Assembly (NCBI GenBank): GCA_964493945.1
Contig: CAZBQG010000138.1
Coordinates: 1-11,706, forward strand
Source of the DNA: CAZBQG01 sp964493945
GTDB lineage: Bacteria > Pseudomonadota > Alphaproteobacteria > Rhodospirillales > UBA2165
Length of the DNA: 11,706 nt
Direction of reading: 5' to 3'
Part shown: positions 1 to 6,482 of the stretch, piece after piece
Numbering within the stretch: position 1 is the stretch's first letter
Layout: each line of letters opens with the position of its first letter
Program-made: the position numbers and the translations under genes
Notes under the pieces: model-generated
Databases searched by the model: none
Told to the model about the DNA's origin: nothing
Seen by the model: the letters and a program-made list of their open reading frames with translations, nothing else

Positions 1-115
1 AATGGGTTCATCGATGATTCTTTTTGAAGATTGGTATAAAAGGTTAATTTGGCGTTCATTACCCAGGTGATATTTGGGAACATGTTTGTGGAATTTTCGG
101 ATATATATTCCTCTC

Positions 116-139
116 TTGTATAGTTCTACCACTATACAA
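116..139. repeat. 9-bp perfect inverted repeat, operator-like
   Basis: The arms at 116-124 (TTGTATAGT) and 131-139 (ACTATACAA) are exact reverse complements separated by 6 nt. The site lies in AT-rich DNA just after an ATATATATT stretch and before AAATTTT. The 24-bp span and 15-bp centre-to-centre spacing fit a dimeric repressor operator. An AT-rich hairpin is the alternative, but a stem with so few GC pairs would be a poor terminator. No regulator can be named. Confidence 0.4.
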
Positions 140-251
140 ATTTTGGTATCCTCGAGATCAGCACACAGCTTATGGTTCTCGTACATAAATAATTCTACTC
201 TCGCCGAAAATCTCAGCCCCGAAAATTAGAACCTAAATTGGTCTTCTGGTT

Positions 252-279
252 GGACCGTCGCCTAGCGAGGCTCTGGTCC
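252..279. repeat. Imperfect hairpin just beyond the nadC stop
   Basis: Outer arms 252-257 and 274-279 (GGACCG against TGGTCC, with one G-T wobble) and inner arms 260-263 and 268-271 (GCCT/AGGC) can form a two-part stem with a 4-nt loop. It sits about 25 bp past the nadC stop codon, where a terminator for the minus-strand operon would be expected. No T-run follows it in the nadC direction, so intrinsic termination is doubtful. It may be a 3' stabilising hairpin or chance. Confidence 0.25.
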
Positions 280-304
280 TGGTTTTGCATTACGTTAGGA
301 GACC

Positions 305-1174
305 TCACCCCTCGGCAGACCAATCCAGCCCGATATTCACCGCAGGTGCCGAATGGGTCAGCCGTCCGACGGATAAATAAGTAACCCCCGATTCCGCCTT
401 GGCCCGGATGGTTTCCAGGGTGATATCGCCGGACGCCTCTGCCGGGCACCTCCCACCGATCATCTCCACCGCCTCACGCATGAGCTCCGCCGACATGTTA
501 TCCAGCAGAATGCTGTCGGTGCCGGCCTCCAGGGCTTCGCTCACCTGCTCCAGCGTGTCGCATTCCGTTTCGATGTCGGTGAGCCCCGCATCGCGGGCGC
601 GCATGACCGCCGCCGCGACGCTGCCGGCCGTGGCCACATGGTTGTCCTTGATCAGGACCCCGTCGTCCAGGCGCATGCGATGGTTGGTAGCGCCGCCCAT
701 GCGGGTTGCGTATTTGGCCAGGGTGCGGAGGCCGGGGATGGTTTTCCGCGTGTCCAGCAATATGGCGCCGGTGCCGGTGATGGCGTCCAGATAACGTCTC
801 GTCAGGGTGGCGATGCCCGACAGATGCTGCAAGGTGTTGATGGCCGTTCTCTCGGCTGCCAGCAATTCAACCGCCGGGCCCGCCAGATCGGCCATGACCG
901 AGCCCTTGGCCACCTTGTCGCCATCCGTCACCCTTGGCGTCCATTGGATGGCGGGCGAGAGTTTGGCGAAGACGGCACCGGCGAGGGGCATGCCCGCCAC
1001 CACTATATCTTCCCGGGCCGACATGACGCCGGTGAAATTCACACCATCCGGGATGACGGCGGCCGACGTCACATCGCCCCGGCCCAGATCCTCGGCCAGG
1101 GCGGCTTCCAAAAAGCGGTCGGTCTCTTGCGGGTCGAGCCCAGGGGGATAATCGGCCGGATAGTCAGGCGGCAT
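305..1174 (-). CDS. nadC: Nicotinate-nucleotide diphosphorylase (quinolinate phosphoribosyltransferase)
   Basis: This cytoplasmic enzyme converts quinolinate and PRPP to nicotinate mononucleotide, CO2 and pyrophosphate, the third step of de novo NAD synthesis. The 289-residue product has the family's usual length. Visible family motifs are the AERTAINTLQHLSGIAT block (107-123), DTRKTIPGLR (141-150, basic residues binding quinolinate), the NHRMRLDDGVLIKDNH block (164-179), the acidic IETE (201-204), LLDNM (223-227) and the C-terminal SVGRLTHSAP (268-277). The last strand motif reads EASGDI, where many relatives have N or G instead of D; this is a mild deviation. The ATG at 1174 is chosen because homology begins just after it and it overlaps the nadA stop by 11 bp. 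No good ribosome site precedes it, so translational coupling to nadA is likely. A longer in-frame extension upstream would be the shadow of nadA. Confidence 0.96.
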   Translation of the reverse strand: MPPDYPADYPPGLDPQETDRFLEAALAEDLGRGDVTSAAVIPDGVNFTGVMSAREDIVVAGMPLAGAVFAKLSPAIQWTPRVTDGDKVAKGSVMADLAGPAVELLAAERTAINTLQHLSGIATLTRRYLDAITGTGAILLDTRKTIPGLRTLAKYATRMGGATNHRMRLDDGVLIKDNHVATAGSVAAAVMRARDAGLTDIETECDTLEQVSEALEAGTDSILLDNMSAELMREAVEMIGGRCPAEASGDITLETIRAKAESGVTYLSVGRLTHSAPAVNIGLDWSAEG

Positions 1175-2201
1175 GTTGGGCGGCCGGCTTGGCGGGGGGG
1201 GACATGTCCAGCATCTTTTGCAGGGGCTTGGCCGCTTCCAGGCGCAATTGTTCCGGCAATTCCAGGCACGGCGCTTCGTTGAGCATGGCCAGATAGAGTT
1301 TTTCCAACGTGTTCTTGGCCATGAAGGGGCAATTGGCGCAATCGCAATCGCCGTCGGCACCGGGGGCGGGAATGAATTGCTTGCCGGGCGCAGCCTTTTC
1401 CATCTGATGGATGATGTGAAGCTCCGTCGCGATGATGAATTGGGCGCAGTCCTCCGTGCTCACATATTCCAGCAAGGAGCGGGTCGAGCCCACATGGTGG
1501 GCGTGGCGCAACACCACGTCCGGGCATTCGGGATGGGCGACGATGCGCGCATCCGGATGGCGCACGGAGAGCTTGATCAATTCGCGTTCGTTGAATTGTT
1601 CATGGACGATGCAGGTCCCGGGCCAGAGCAGCATCTCCCGCCCGGTCTTTTTGGCCAGATAGGCGCCGAGATGGCGGTCGGGAGAAAACAAGATGGGCTG
1701 ATCTTCCGGTATTTGCTGGACGATGGCCTCGGCATTGGATGACGTAACGATGATATCCGAAAGCGCCTTCACCTCGGCCGAGCAATTTATGTATGTGAGC
1801 GCAAGATGATCGGGATGTTCGGCCCGGAAGGCACGGAATTCATCGGGTTGGCAGGAATCTTCCAAGGAGCATCCCGCTTCGGCATCGGGCAGGACCACGG
1901 TTTTGGTGGGGCTTAGAATCTTGGCGCATTCGGCCATGAAGCGGACGCCGCAAAAGGCGATCGTATCCGCATCCGTTTCCGCCGCCTTGCGCGACAGATC
2001 GAGGGAATCGCCAACGAAATCAGCCAAATCCTGAATTTCGCCCTCCTGGTAATAATGGGCCAGGATGACGGCGTTCTTTTCCCGGCGCAGATCATCGATG
2101 GCTTGCTCAATATCCATCAAAGGATCGAGGGAGGTGAGCGTCAATGTATCCTCGCCGGGGGCCACGACGGTGTCCACCATGGGCAATTCCAATCCAATCA
2201 T
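1164..2201 (-). CDS. nadA: Quinolinate synthase (4Fe-4S)
   Basis: This enzyme condenses iminoaspartate with dihydroxyacetone phosphate to give quinolinate, using a 4Fe-4S cluster. The 345-residue product matches the family length. Visible features are the AHYYQ motif (48-52), the GDSLDLSR block (64-71), FCGVRFMAECAKILSP (83-98), and three cysteines placed as the cluster ligands: C111 in AEAGCSL, C197 in WPGTCIVH, and C291 at the end of a C286-x-C288-x-x-C291 cluster. The VAHPECP segment (221-227) is also typical. The start is taken as the ATG at 2201, preceded by a GGGGGCGGA stretch. An in-frame TTG at 2258, with GGGGGA upstream, would add 19 residues that look unlike the family. The gene is first in an operon with nadC; nadB, which makes the iminoaspartate, is not present here. 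Confidence 0.96.
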   Translation of the reverse strand: MIGLELPMVDTVVAPGEDTLTLTSLDPLMDIEQAIDDLRREKNAVILAHYYQEGEIQDLADFVGDSLDLSRKAAETDADTIAFCGVRFMAECAKILSPTKTVVLPDAEAGCSLEDSCQPDEFRAFRAEHPDHLALTYINCSAEVKALSDIIVTSSNAEAIVQQIPEDQPILFSPDRHLGAYLAKKTGREMLLWPGTCIVHEQFNERELIKLSVRHPDARIVAHPECPDVVLRHAHHVGSTRSLLEYVSTEDCAQFIIATELHIIHQMEKAAPGKQFIPAPGADGDCDCANCPFMAKNTLEKLYLAMLNEAPCLELPEQLRLEAAKPLQKMLDMSPPAKPAAQHAA

Positions 2202-2279
2202 TGGTCCGCCCCCGAAAATGGGCGGTATGGGGGAAAAGTTGGCCCAAAATCCGGTCAAGTCAAGTCCCCCAGGCCGGGC

Positions 2280-2308
2280 TTTACACTTTGTTTACGTTTT
2301 GCTGTCAA
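2280..2308 (-). promoter_or_regulatory. Probable sigma70 promoter of nadA-nadC
   Basis: Read on the minus strand, there is a perfect TTGACA -35 box (2308-2303), a 17-bp spacer and a TGTAAA -10 box (2285-2280, 4 of 6 consensus). Transcription would begin near 2273, giving a leader of about 70 nt to the ATG at 2201. Spacer plus -10 consists of two near-identical 11-mers, CAAAACGTAAA and CAAAGTGTAAA, in tandem. This could be a binding site for an NAD-responsive repressor, or simply AT-rich sequence. Confidence 0.6.
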
Positions 2309-2355
2309 ACATCCATGCGAAATATCAAGCGCTTAGTGTTTAAGAGGGAAAAGCG

Positions 2356-2607
2356 ATGAAAATGTTTGACAATTTTAAAGAGGGAATTCAGCAGATCATT
2401 CAATTGGCATTGCTGCTCATTCCCCTGGCCATCGTCATACAGATTCTCTTCGGCAATCTGCATCAATTCGCTGGATCGGACGCTATTGGTAATCTGGTGC
2501 AGGTACTGAAAACCATGGGAGCCGCCGGTCTTCCCGGATTGATTTCCCTGGGCATCATCATTTGGCTTTTCTCAGTGGCCATGACGCCTTTCAGCCGCAG
2601 AATGTAG
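2356..2607 (+). CDS. Small two-helix inner membrane protein, unknown function
   Basis: I do not recognise this 83-residue protein. It has a short amphipathic N-terminus with acidic and basic residues (1-12), a hydrophobic helix at about 14-33, a polar and glycine-containing loop (34-56) with the segment GNLHQFAGSD, a second hydrophobic helix at about 57-77, and a short basic tail ending in RRM. The two helices suggest an inner-membrane hairpin. The ATG at 2356 follows a GAGGGAA ribosome site (2344-2350) at good spacing. The gene is divergent from nadA and is followed within 40 bp by a strong terminator, so it appears to be transcribed alone. The coding region is well supported by ribosome site, length, hydrophobicity pattern and terminator. 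The function is unknown. Confidence 0.8.
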   Translation: MKMFDNFKEGIQQIIQLALLLIPLAIVIQILFGNLHQFAGSDAIGNLVQVLKTMGAAGLPGLISLGIIIWLFSVAMTPFSRRM

Positions 2608-2643
2608 AATTCAAACAAAAAAATATTGCAATGTGCCTCCTTT

Positions 2644-2671
2644 CGCCGCCCTTCGGGGCGGCGTTTTTTTT
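2644..2671 (+). terminator. Strong Rho-independent terminator
   Basis: A perfect 8-bp GC-rich stem (CGCCGCCC at 2644-2651, GGGCGGCG at 2656-2663) closes a TTCG tetraloop and is followed directly by eight T (2664-2671). It ends the small membrane protein transcript. There is no matching T-run on the minus strand, so it acts in one direction. It separates that gene from the degP group. Confidence 0.93.
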
Positions 2672-2681
2672 GTTTCCAACC

Positions 2682-2695
2682 TTACCAATTTGTAA
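2682..2695. promoter_or_regulatory. Short imperfect palindrome upstream of degP
   Basis: The sequence TTACCAATTTGTAA is symmetric at 12 of 14 positions. It lies 72 bp before the degP start and just past the preceding terminator, where the degP promoter must be. I find no convincing -35/-10 pair in this stretch, which would suit a promoter that needs an activator or an alternative sigma factor. With only this short palindrome as evidence, the regulatory reading is weak. Confidence 0.25.
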
Positions 2696-2766
2696 TGGAG
2701 CGGAAAGAGAGGCGTAAGGCAGGCTGAGTTAATCTCCCATCATTAAATTTCAAAGGAGATTGACCA

Positions 2767-4272
2767 ATGACCCAAACGCGTGACAACCGGCGTTCCTGCC
2801 GCACCGGCAGCGAGGTTCTGACCCTGGCCGCCATCGGCGGGCTTGGTCTGGCGGCCATCATCGGCACGGCGGCTTCGCCTTTTGCCGGCACGAATATCGG
2901 CCCGGAACCGAAAGCTGCCACCTTAATAGCCAAGCCAACTCCGGCCCGGCCCGGCATGGCTGATCTGGTGGACCGGGTGGGACCCAGCGTGGTGACCATC
3001 CGCACCCGGCAGGCAGCCCAATCCGCACCAGAGGCGCCGCCCAGCATGGAGGAGTTCTTCCGCCGCTTCTTTGGCGAAGACGGTGCCCGGCAGTTCCGGG
3101 ATACGCCGCCCCAGCCGGCCCCCCAGTCCCCGGATGCCCAAAGCCTTGGGTCGGGCTTCATCATTGACCGCAAGGGCCATATCGTCACCAATAATCATGT
3201 CATCGGCAAGGCCGGGGAAATCACCGTTGTGCTCAAGGATGGCAAGGAGCTGAAGGCCAAGCTGGTGGGGCGTGATGCCAAGACCGATCTGGCACTGATC
3301 AAAGTGAATGCCGGGCATGACCTTCCTTTTGTGTCTTTCGGCCCGTCGGCAAAATTGCGGGTGGGGCAGTGGGTGATGGCCATGGGCAATCCCTTCGGCC
3401 TGGGCCAGACCGTCACCGCCGGCATCATTTCGGCCCGCCACCGGACCATCGGCGCCGGACCCTTCGATGATTTCCTGCAGATCGATGCGGCCATCAATCA
3501 GGGCAATTCGGGTGGGCCTGCGTTTAATCTGCAAGGCCAGGTGATCGGCGTCAACACGGCTATCTTTTCGCCTTCCGGCGGCAATGTGGGGATCGGCTTC
3601 GCCATTCCGTCCGATCTGGTCAAGGGGGTCATTGATGATCTGATGGATGACGGCAAGGTTGCCAGGGGCTTGCTTGGTGTTCAGATCCAGGCCGTAACGC
3701 CCGAGCTTGCCGGCATCCTTGGTCTGGACAAGCCCAAGGGCGCGCTGATCAGCAACGTCACGCCGAAAGGCCCGGCGGCCAAGGCCGGCTTCAAACGGGG
3801 TGACGTGATCACCGGCGTCAACGGCAAAGACGTAACCCGCATGAGCGATCTGCCCAAAATGATTGCCGCCATTCAGCCAGGCGATAAGGCCAAAATCAGC
3901 CTCTGGCGGGATAGGGCGGAAAAGACGCTGAGCGCCCGCCTGGGCACCCTGCCGGAAAATCCCGCGCTGGCGGCGGCGGAAAAATCCCAAACCCAGGACC
4001 TCAGCCTGGCCGGTCTGGACAATGCGGCCCGCGCCCGGCTGGGCATGGGCCCCGGCGTCCAGGGCGTGCTCATCGAAGGCGTCGCCCCAACCGGTCTGGC
4101 CCGGCGCCAGGGCCTCAGCCGGGGTGACGTGATCGTCGCCATCGGTGGAATGCCGGTTGCCCAGCCCTCAGACGTGGTGCGTATCCTGGAAGAAGCCATA
4201 GAGGCCAAACGCAAGGCCGTGCTGTTGCTGGTCAGCCGCAGGGACGGGGACCGTTTCGTCGCCTGCCTTTGA
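2767..4272 (+). CDS. degP: DegP/Do-family periplasmic serine endoprotease
   Basis: This is an HtrA-type protease and chaperone that degrades or refolds damaged envelope proteins in the periplasm. The 501-residue product begins with a polar stretch and one hydrophobic segment (about 18-36), a signal peptide or signal anchor. The trypsin-like domain carries the catalytic triad H144 (TNNHVI), D174 (KTDLALIKV) and S248 (GNSGGP). A long proline- and glutamine-rich segment (about 80-126) with MEEFFRRFFG corresponds to the LA-loop/Q-linker region. PDZ1 spans about 302-393 and starts with the typical ARGLLGVQIQ. PDZ2 spans about 410-495. Length and order are those of DegP/DegQ, which cannot be told apart here. 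The ATG at 2767 has an excellent ribosome site, AAAGGAGA at 2752-2759. It is followed after 113 bp by a response regulator and kinase. Similar protease plus two-component neighbourhoods occur in alphaproteobacteria and suggest joint envelope-stress control. Confidence 0.95.
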   Translation: MTQTRDNRRSCRTGSEVLTLAAIGGLGLAAIIGTAASPFAGTNIGPEPKAATLIAKPTPARPGMADLVDRVGPSVVTIRTRQAAQSAPEAPPSMEEFFRRFFGEDGARQFRDTPPQPAPQSPDAQSLGSGFIIDRKGHIVTNNHVIGKAGEITVVLKDGKELKAKLVGRDAKTDLALIKVNAGHDLPFVSFGPSAKLRVGQWVMAMGNPFGLGQTVTAGIISARHRTIGAGPFDDFLQIDAAINQGNSGGPAFNLQGQVIGVNTAIFSPSGGNVGIGFAIPSDLVKGVIDDLMDDGKVARGLLGVQIQAVTPELAGILGLDKPKGALISNVTPKGPAAKAGFKRGDVITGVNGKDVTRMSDLPKMIAAIQPGDKAKISLWRDRAEKTLSARLGTLPENPALAAAEKSQTQDLSLAGLDNAARARLGMGPGVQGVLIEGVAPTGLARRQGLSRGDVIVAIGGMPVAQPSDVVRILEEAIEAKRKAVLLLVSRRDGDRFVACL

Positions 4273-4310
4273 CCAAGGCCTGATCGAAAAGCACATGGTT
4301 CGTTTTTTCG

Positions 4311-4333
4311 CCCGCCGGACAGTGATCGGCGGG
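4311..4333 (+). repeat. Hairpin between degP and the response regulator
   Basis: The arms CCCGCCG (4311-4317) and CGGCGGG (4327-4333) form a perfect 7-bp stem with a 9-nt loop. It lies 39 bp after the degP stop. What follows is ATAAAAT, not a T-run; the six T (4303-4308) lie before the stem. It is therefore not a standard terminator in either direction. It could be a 3'-end protecting structure or a partial attenuator that lowers regulator and kinase expression relative to degP. Confidence 0.4.
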
Positions 4334-4385
4334 ATAAAATCCGCTAGAATTATGTTCAACCGGCAAAATTCTAAGGAACGACCCC

Positions 4386-5063
4386 ATGCGCGTCCTGGTC
4401 ATAGAAGATGATCGCGAAGCCGCTGGCTACATGCTCAAGGGATTGAGCCAAAGTGGCCATGTGGCCGACCATGCCGATGAAGGTGAGGGTGGGCTGCATA
4501 TGGCGCGCACCGGAAATTATGACGTGTTGGTGGTGGACCGCATGCTGCCCGGCCTGGACGGGCTTTCCCTGGTCCAGAGCTTGCGGGCCGATGGCGACGG
4601 GACGCCGGTGCTTTTCTTGAGCGCCCTGGGTGAGGTGGATGACCGGGTTAAGGGGCTCAAGGCCGGCGGCGATGATTATCTGGTCAAACCTTACGCCTTC
4701 TCCGAATTCCTGGCCCGCATCGAAGCCCTGGCCCGGCGCCGCAACCCGGCCGAGGCGGAAACCAGTCTCAGCGTCGCTGATCTGGAAATGGATTTGCTGA
4801 GCCGCCGGGTGCGGCGGGGAGGCGTCGAGATCGCGCTCCAGCCCCGGGAGCTCAAATTGCTCGAATATCTCATGCGCCATGGCGGGCAGATCGTGACCCG
4901 CACCATGTTGCTGGAAAATGTATGGGGTTATCATTTCGACCCCCAGACCAATGTGATCGATGTCCATATCAGCCGCCTCAGGGCCAAGATCGACAAGGGG
5001 TTCGGTAAAACCTTGCTCCATACCCAGCGGGGCGCCGGATATTATTTGCGCGATGAGGATTAA
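4386..5063 (+). CDS. OmpR/PhoB-family response regulator
   Basis: This 225-residue DNA-binding regulator is the partner of the kinase encoded next. The receiver domain (1-115) has the acidic pocket E7/D8/D9, the phosphoacceptor D51 (VVDRMLPG), the switch residue S78 and K100 followed by P101 and Y102 (LVKPYAF). The C-terminal winged helix (about 130-222) ends in the typical HISRLRAKID and RGAGYYL segments of OmpR-type regulators. A ribosome site AAGGA (4373-4377) stands 8 nt before the ATG. TAGAAT and TAAAAT hexamers occur in the upstream gap, but no -35 matches them, so an own promoter is uncertain. The gene overlaps the kinase start by 11 bp. Phosphorylated regulators of this class bind direct repeats and might control degP; that target is my inference. 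Confidence 0.95.
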   Translation: MRVLVIEDDREAAGYMLKGLSQSGHVADHADEGEGGLHMARTGNYDVLVVDRMLPGLDGLSLVQSLRADGDGTPVLFLSALGEVDDRVKGLKAGGDDYLVKPYAFSEFLARIEALARRRNPAEAETSLSVADLEMDLLSRRVRRGGVEIALQPRELKLLEYLMRHGGQIVTRTMLLENVWGYHFDPQTNVIDVHISRLRAKIDKGFGKTLLHTQRGAGYYLRDED

Positions 5064-6447
5064 AAACGCCCTCAGGCTTTGGCGCATGCCCACCTTCCGG
5101 CTGGCGCTGATCTATATGATCTTGTTCAGCCTGTCGGTGCTGGCGCTGCTGGTCTTCATCTATTTTTCGACCGCCGGCATCACCACCGCCCAGACCGATG
5201 ACACGATCAATGCGGAAATCAGCGGCTTCAGTGAGCAATATCAAAGGCAGGGACTGGTGGGCTTGCGTGAAATTGTCGCCGAGCGGAGCCGCAACCAACG
5301 CCAAAGCCTTTATCTTCTGATGGGCCCCGGCGCCACGCCCCTCGCCGGAAATCTGAACGGTTGGCCGGAAGTGGAGACAGAGGCCGGCGGTTGGCTGGAA
5401 TTTTCCTATGACCGCCCGGCCGGGGCGGCCACCGAAACCCATCTGGCGAGGGCCAGGCATTTGATATTGGGCGGCGGCTTTCAGCTTTTGGTCGGGCGCA
5501 ATGTGGAGGAGAGGCGAACCATCGAGCGTCTGATCCGGGGCACATTATTATGGACCTTGCTGATCACCTTGGGCCTGGGCCTGTTGGGGGGCGTGCTCAT
5601 GAGCCGCAACATGCTGGGCCGGCTGGAATCCATAAATAATGCCAGCCGGGAAATCATGGCGGGCGGCTGGGACCGGCGTATCCCGACGGGCGGCGGCGGA
5701 GAGTTCGACCGGTTGGCGGGAAATCTGAACCTGATGCTGGACGAGATCGAAAAGCTGCTAGGCGGCATGCGCGACGTCACCGAAAACATCGCCCATGATC
5801 TGCGGGGGCCCCTGAACCGCATCCGCAGCCGCCTGGAAGTTACCCTGATGACCGGCGGCTCCGCCGCGGATTACCGCGAAGTCCTGGAGAAGACCATTGC
5901 CGAGGCGGAAGGGCTGATCGGCACGTTCAACGGGCTGCTGGCCATCGCCCTGGCCGAACAATGGCGGCTGGAGCGCGATATGAGCCCGGTCGACCTGAAG
6001 GCGGTTATGGAAGAGGTGACTGAGCTTTATGAGCCCCTGGCCCAGGATAAATCCATCAGCCTTACGCTGGATGGTGGGGAGGGTGCGGTAATCGAGGGAG
6101 ATGCCAATCTACTGTCCCAGGCGTTGGCCAATCTTGTCGATAACGCTGTCAAATATGTGCCCCGGGGCGGCGCCATTCATATCTCGCTCGCCAGATCAGA
6201 GGAATGTTGGGAACTGGCCGTCGCCGATAACGGGCCGGGTATCCCCGGAAAGGACCGCGACCGCGTGTTGGAACGCTTTCAGCGCCTGGAGCCCAGCCGG
6301 GCCGCCCCCGGCAACGGGCTGGGCCTGTCCCTGGTGCGGGCCGTCGCCGGGCTGCATCGGGCGGAGCTTATCTTGTCCGATAATAATCCCGGCCTCAGGA
6401 TCGTGCTCCGTTTGCCTCTTTCACCGGGTGCCACGGCACCTGTATGA
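5053..6447 (+). CDS. Membrane sensor histidine kinase (HAMP, HisKA, HATPase)
   Basis: This is a 464-residue EnvZ/QseC-type kinase. It has a transmembrane helix at 16-38, a periplasmic sensor region of about 125 residues (39-163) without cysteines, a second helix at about 164-183, HAMP at about 184-236, and the phosphoacceptor H248 within NIAHDLRGPLNRIR. The ATPase domain shows the N box around N364 (LVDNAVKY), the G1 box ADNGPGIP (391-398) and the G2 box GNGLGLSLV (420-428). The start is the ATG at 5053, inside the end of the regulator gene. A frame open further upstream would add 31 residues that are only the regulator read out of frame. The sensor region is not a recognisable PAS or Cache domain. 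Its position after a Do-type protease suggests it senses an envelope signal, but no ligand can be inferred. Confidence 0.94.
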   Translation: MRIKNALRLWRMPTFRLALIYMILFSLSVLALLVFIYFSTAGITTAQTDDTINAEISGFSEQYQRQGLVGLREIVAERSRNQRQSLYLLMGPGATPLAGNLNGWPEVETEAGGWLEFSYDRPAGAATETHLARARHLILGGGFQLLVGRNVEERRTIERLIRGTLLWTLLITLGLGLLGGVLMSRNMLGRLESINNASREIMAGGWDRRIPTGGGGEFDRLAGNLNLMLDEIEKLLGGMRDVTENIAHDLRGPLNRIRSRLEVTLMTGGSAADYREVLEKTIAEAEGLIGTFNGLLAIALAEQWRLERDMSPVDLKAVMEEVTELYEPLAQDKSISLTLDGGEGAVIEGDANLLSQALANLVDNAVKYVPRGGAIHISLARSEECWELAVADNGPGIPGKDRDRVLERFQRLEPSRAAPGNGLGLSLVRAVAGLHRAELILSDNNPGLRIVLRLPLSPGATAPV

Positions 6448-6482
6448 TGGGATACCGGGGGAGGTAGCGGAGAAGACGAAGA

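Larger units (their letters stand above)
1..304. other. AT-rich non-coding stretch downstream of nadC
   Basis: This region is clearly richer in A and T than the rest of the window, and I find no convincing gene in it. A reading frame open from the left edge ends at a TGA at 68-70. Its visible part, from an ATG at base 2, is 22 codons rich in aromatic and basic residues. It could be the 3' end of a gene cut by the window edge, but nothing confirms this. The region also holds a perfect 9-bp inverted repeat (116-139), a pair of 8-bp direct repeats (204-211 and 219-226) and a GC-containing imperfect hairpin (252-279) just beyond the nadC stop. Confidence 0.5.

Noticed and set aside
2202..2258. 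TTG start at 2258 for nadA
   Set aside because: It would add 19 residues not typical of the family and lie only about 15 nt from the predicted transcription start; the ATG at 2201 fits the known length.
2339..2386. Duplicate TTTAAGAGGGAA and TTTAAAGAGGGAA
   Set aside because: The first is the ribosome site region of the small membrane gene; the second lies in its coding sequence with no start codon after it, so the resemblance is probably chance.
2923..3990. 355-codon open frame on the minus strand inside degP
   Set aside because: It is antisense to a fully supported protease gene, has no ribosome site or family motifs, and its composition is that of a GC-rich shadow.
4960..5052. Longer start for the kinase inside the regulator gene
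   Set aside because: The added residues are the end of the regulator read in another frame and have no membrane or kinase character; the ATG at 5053 gives a normal kinase N-terminus.
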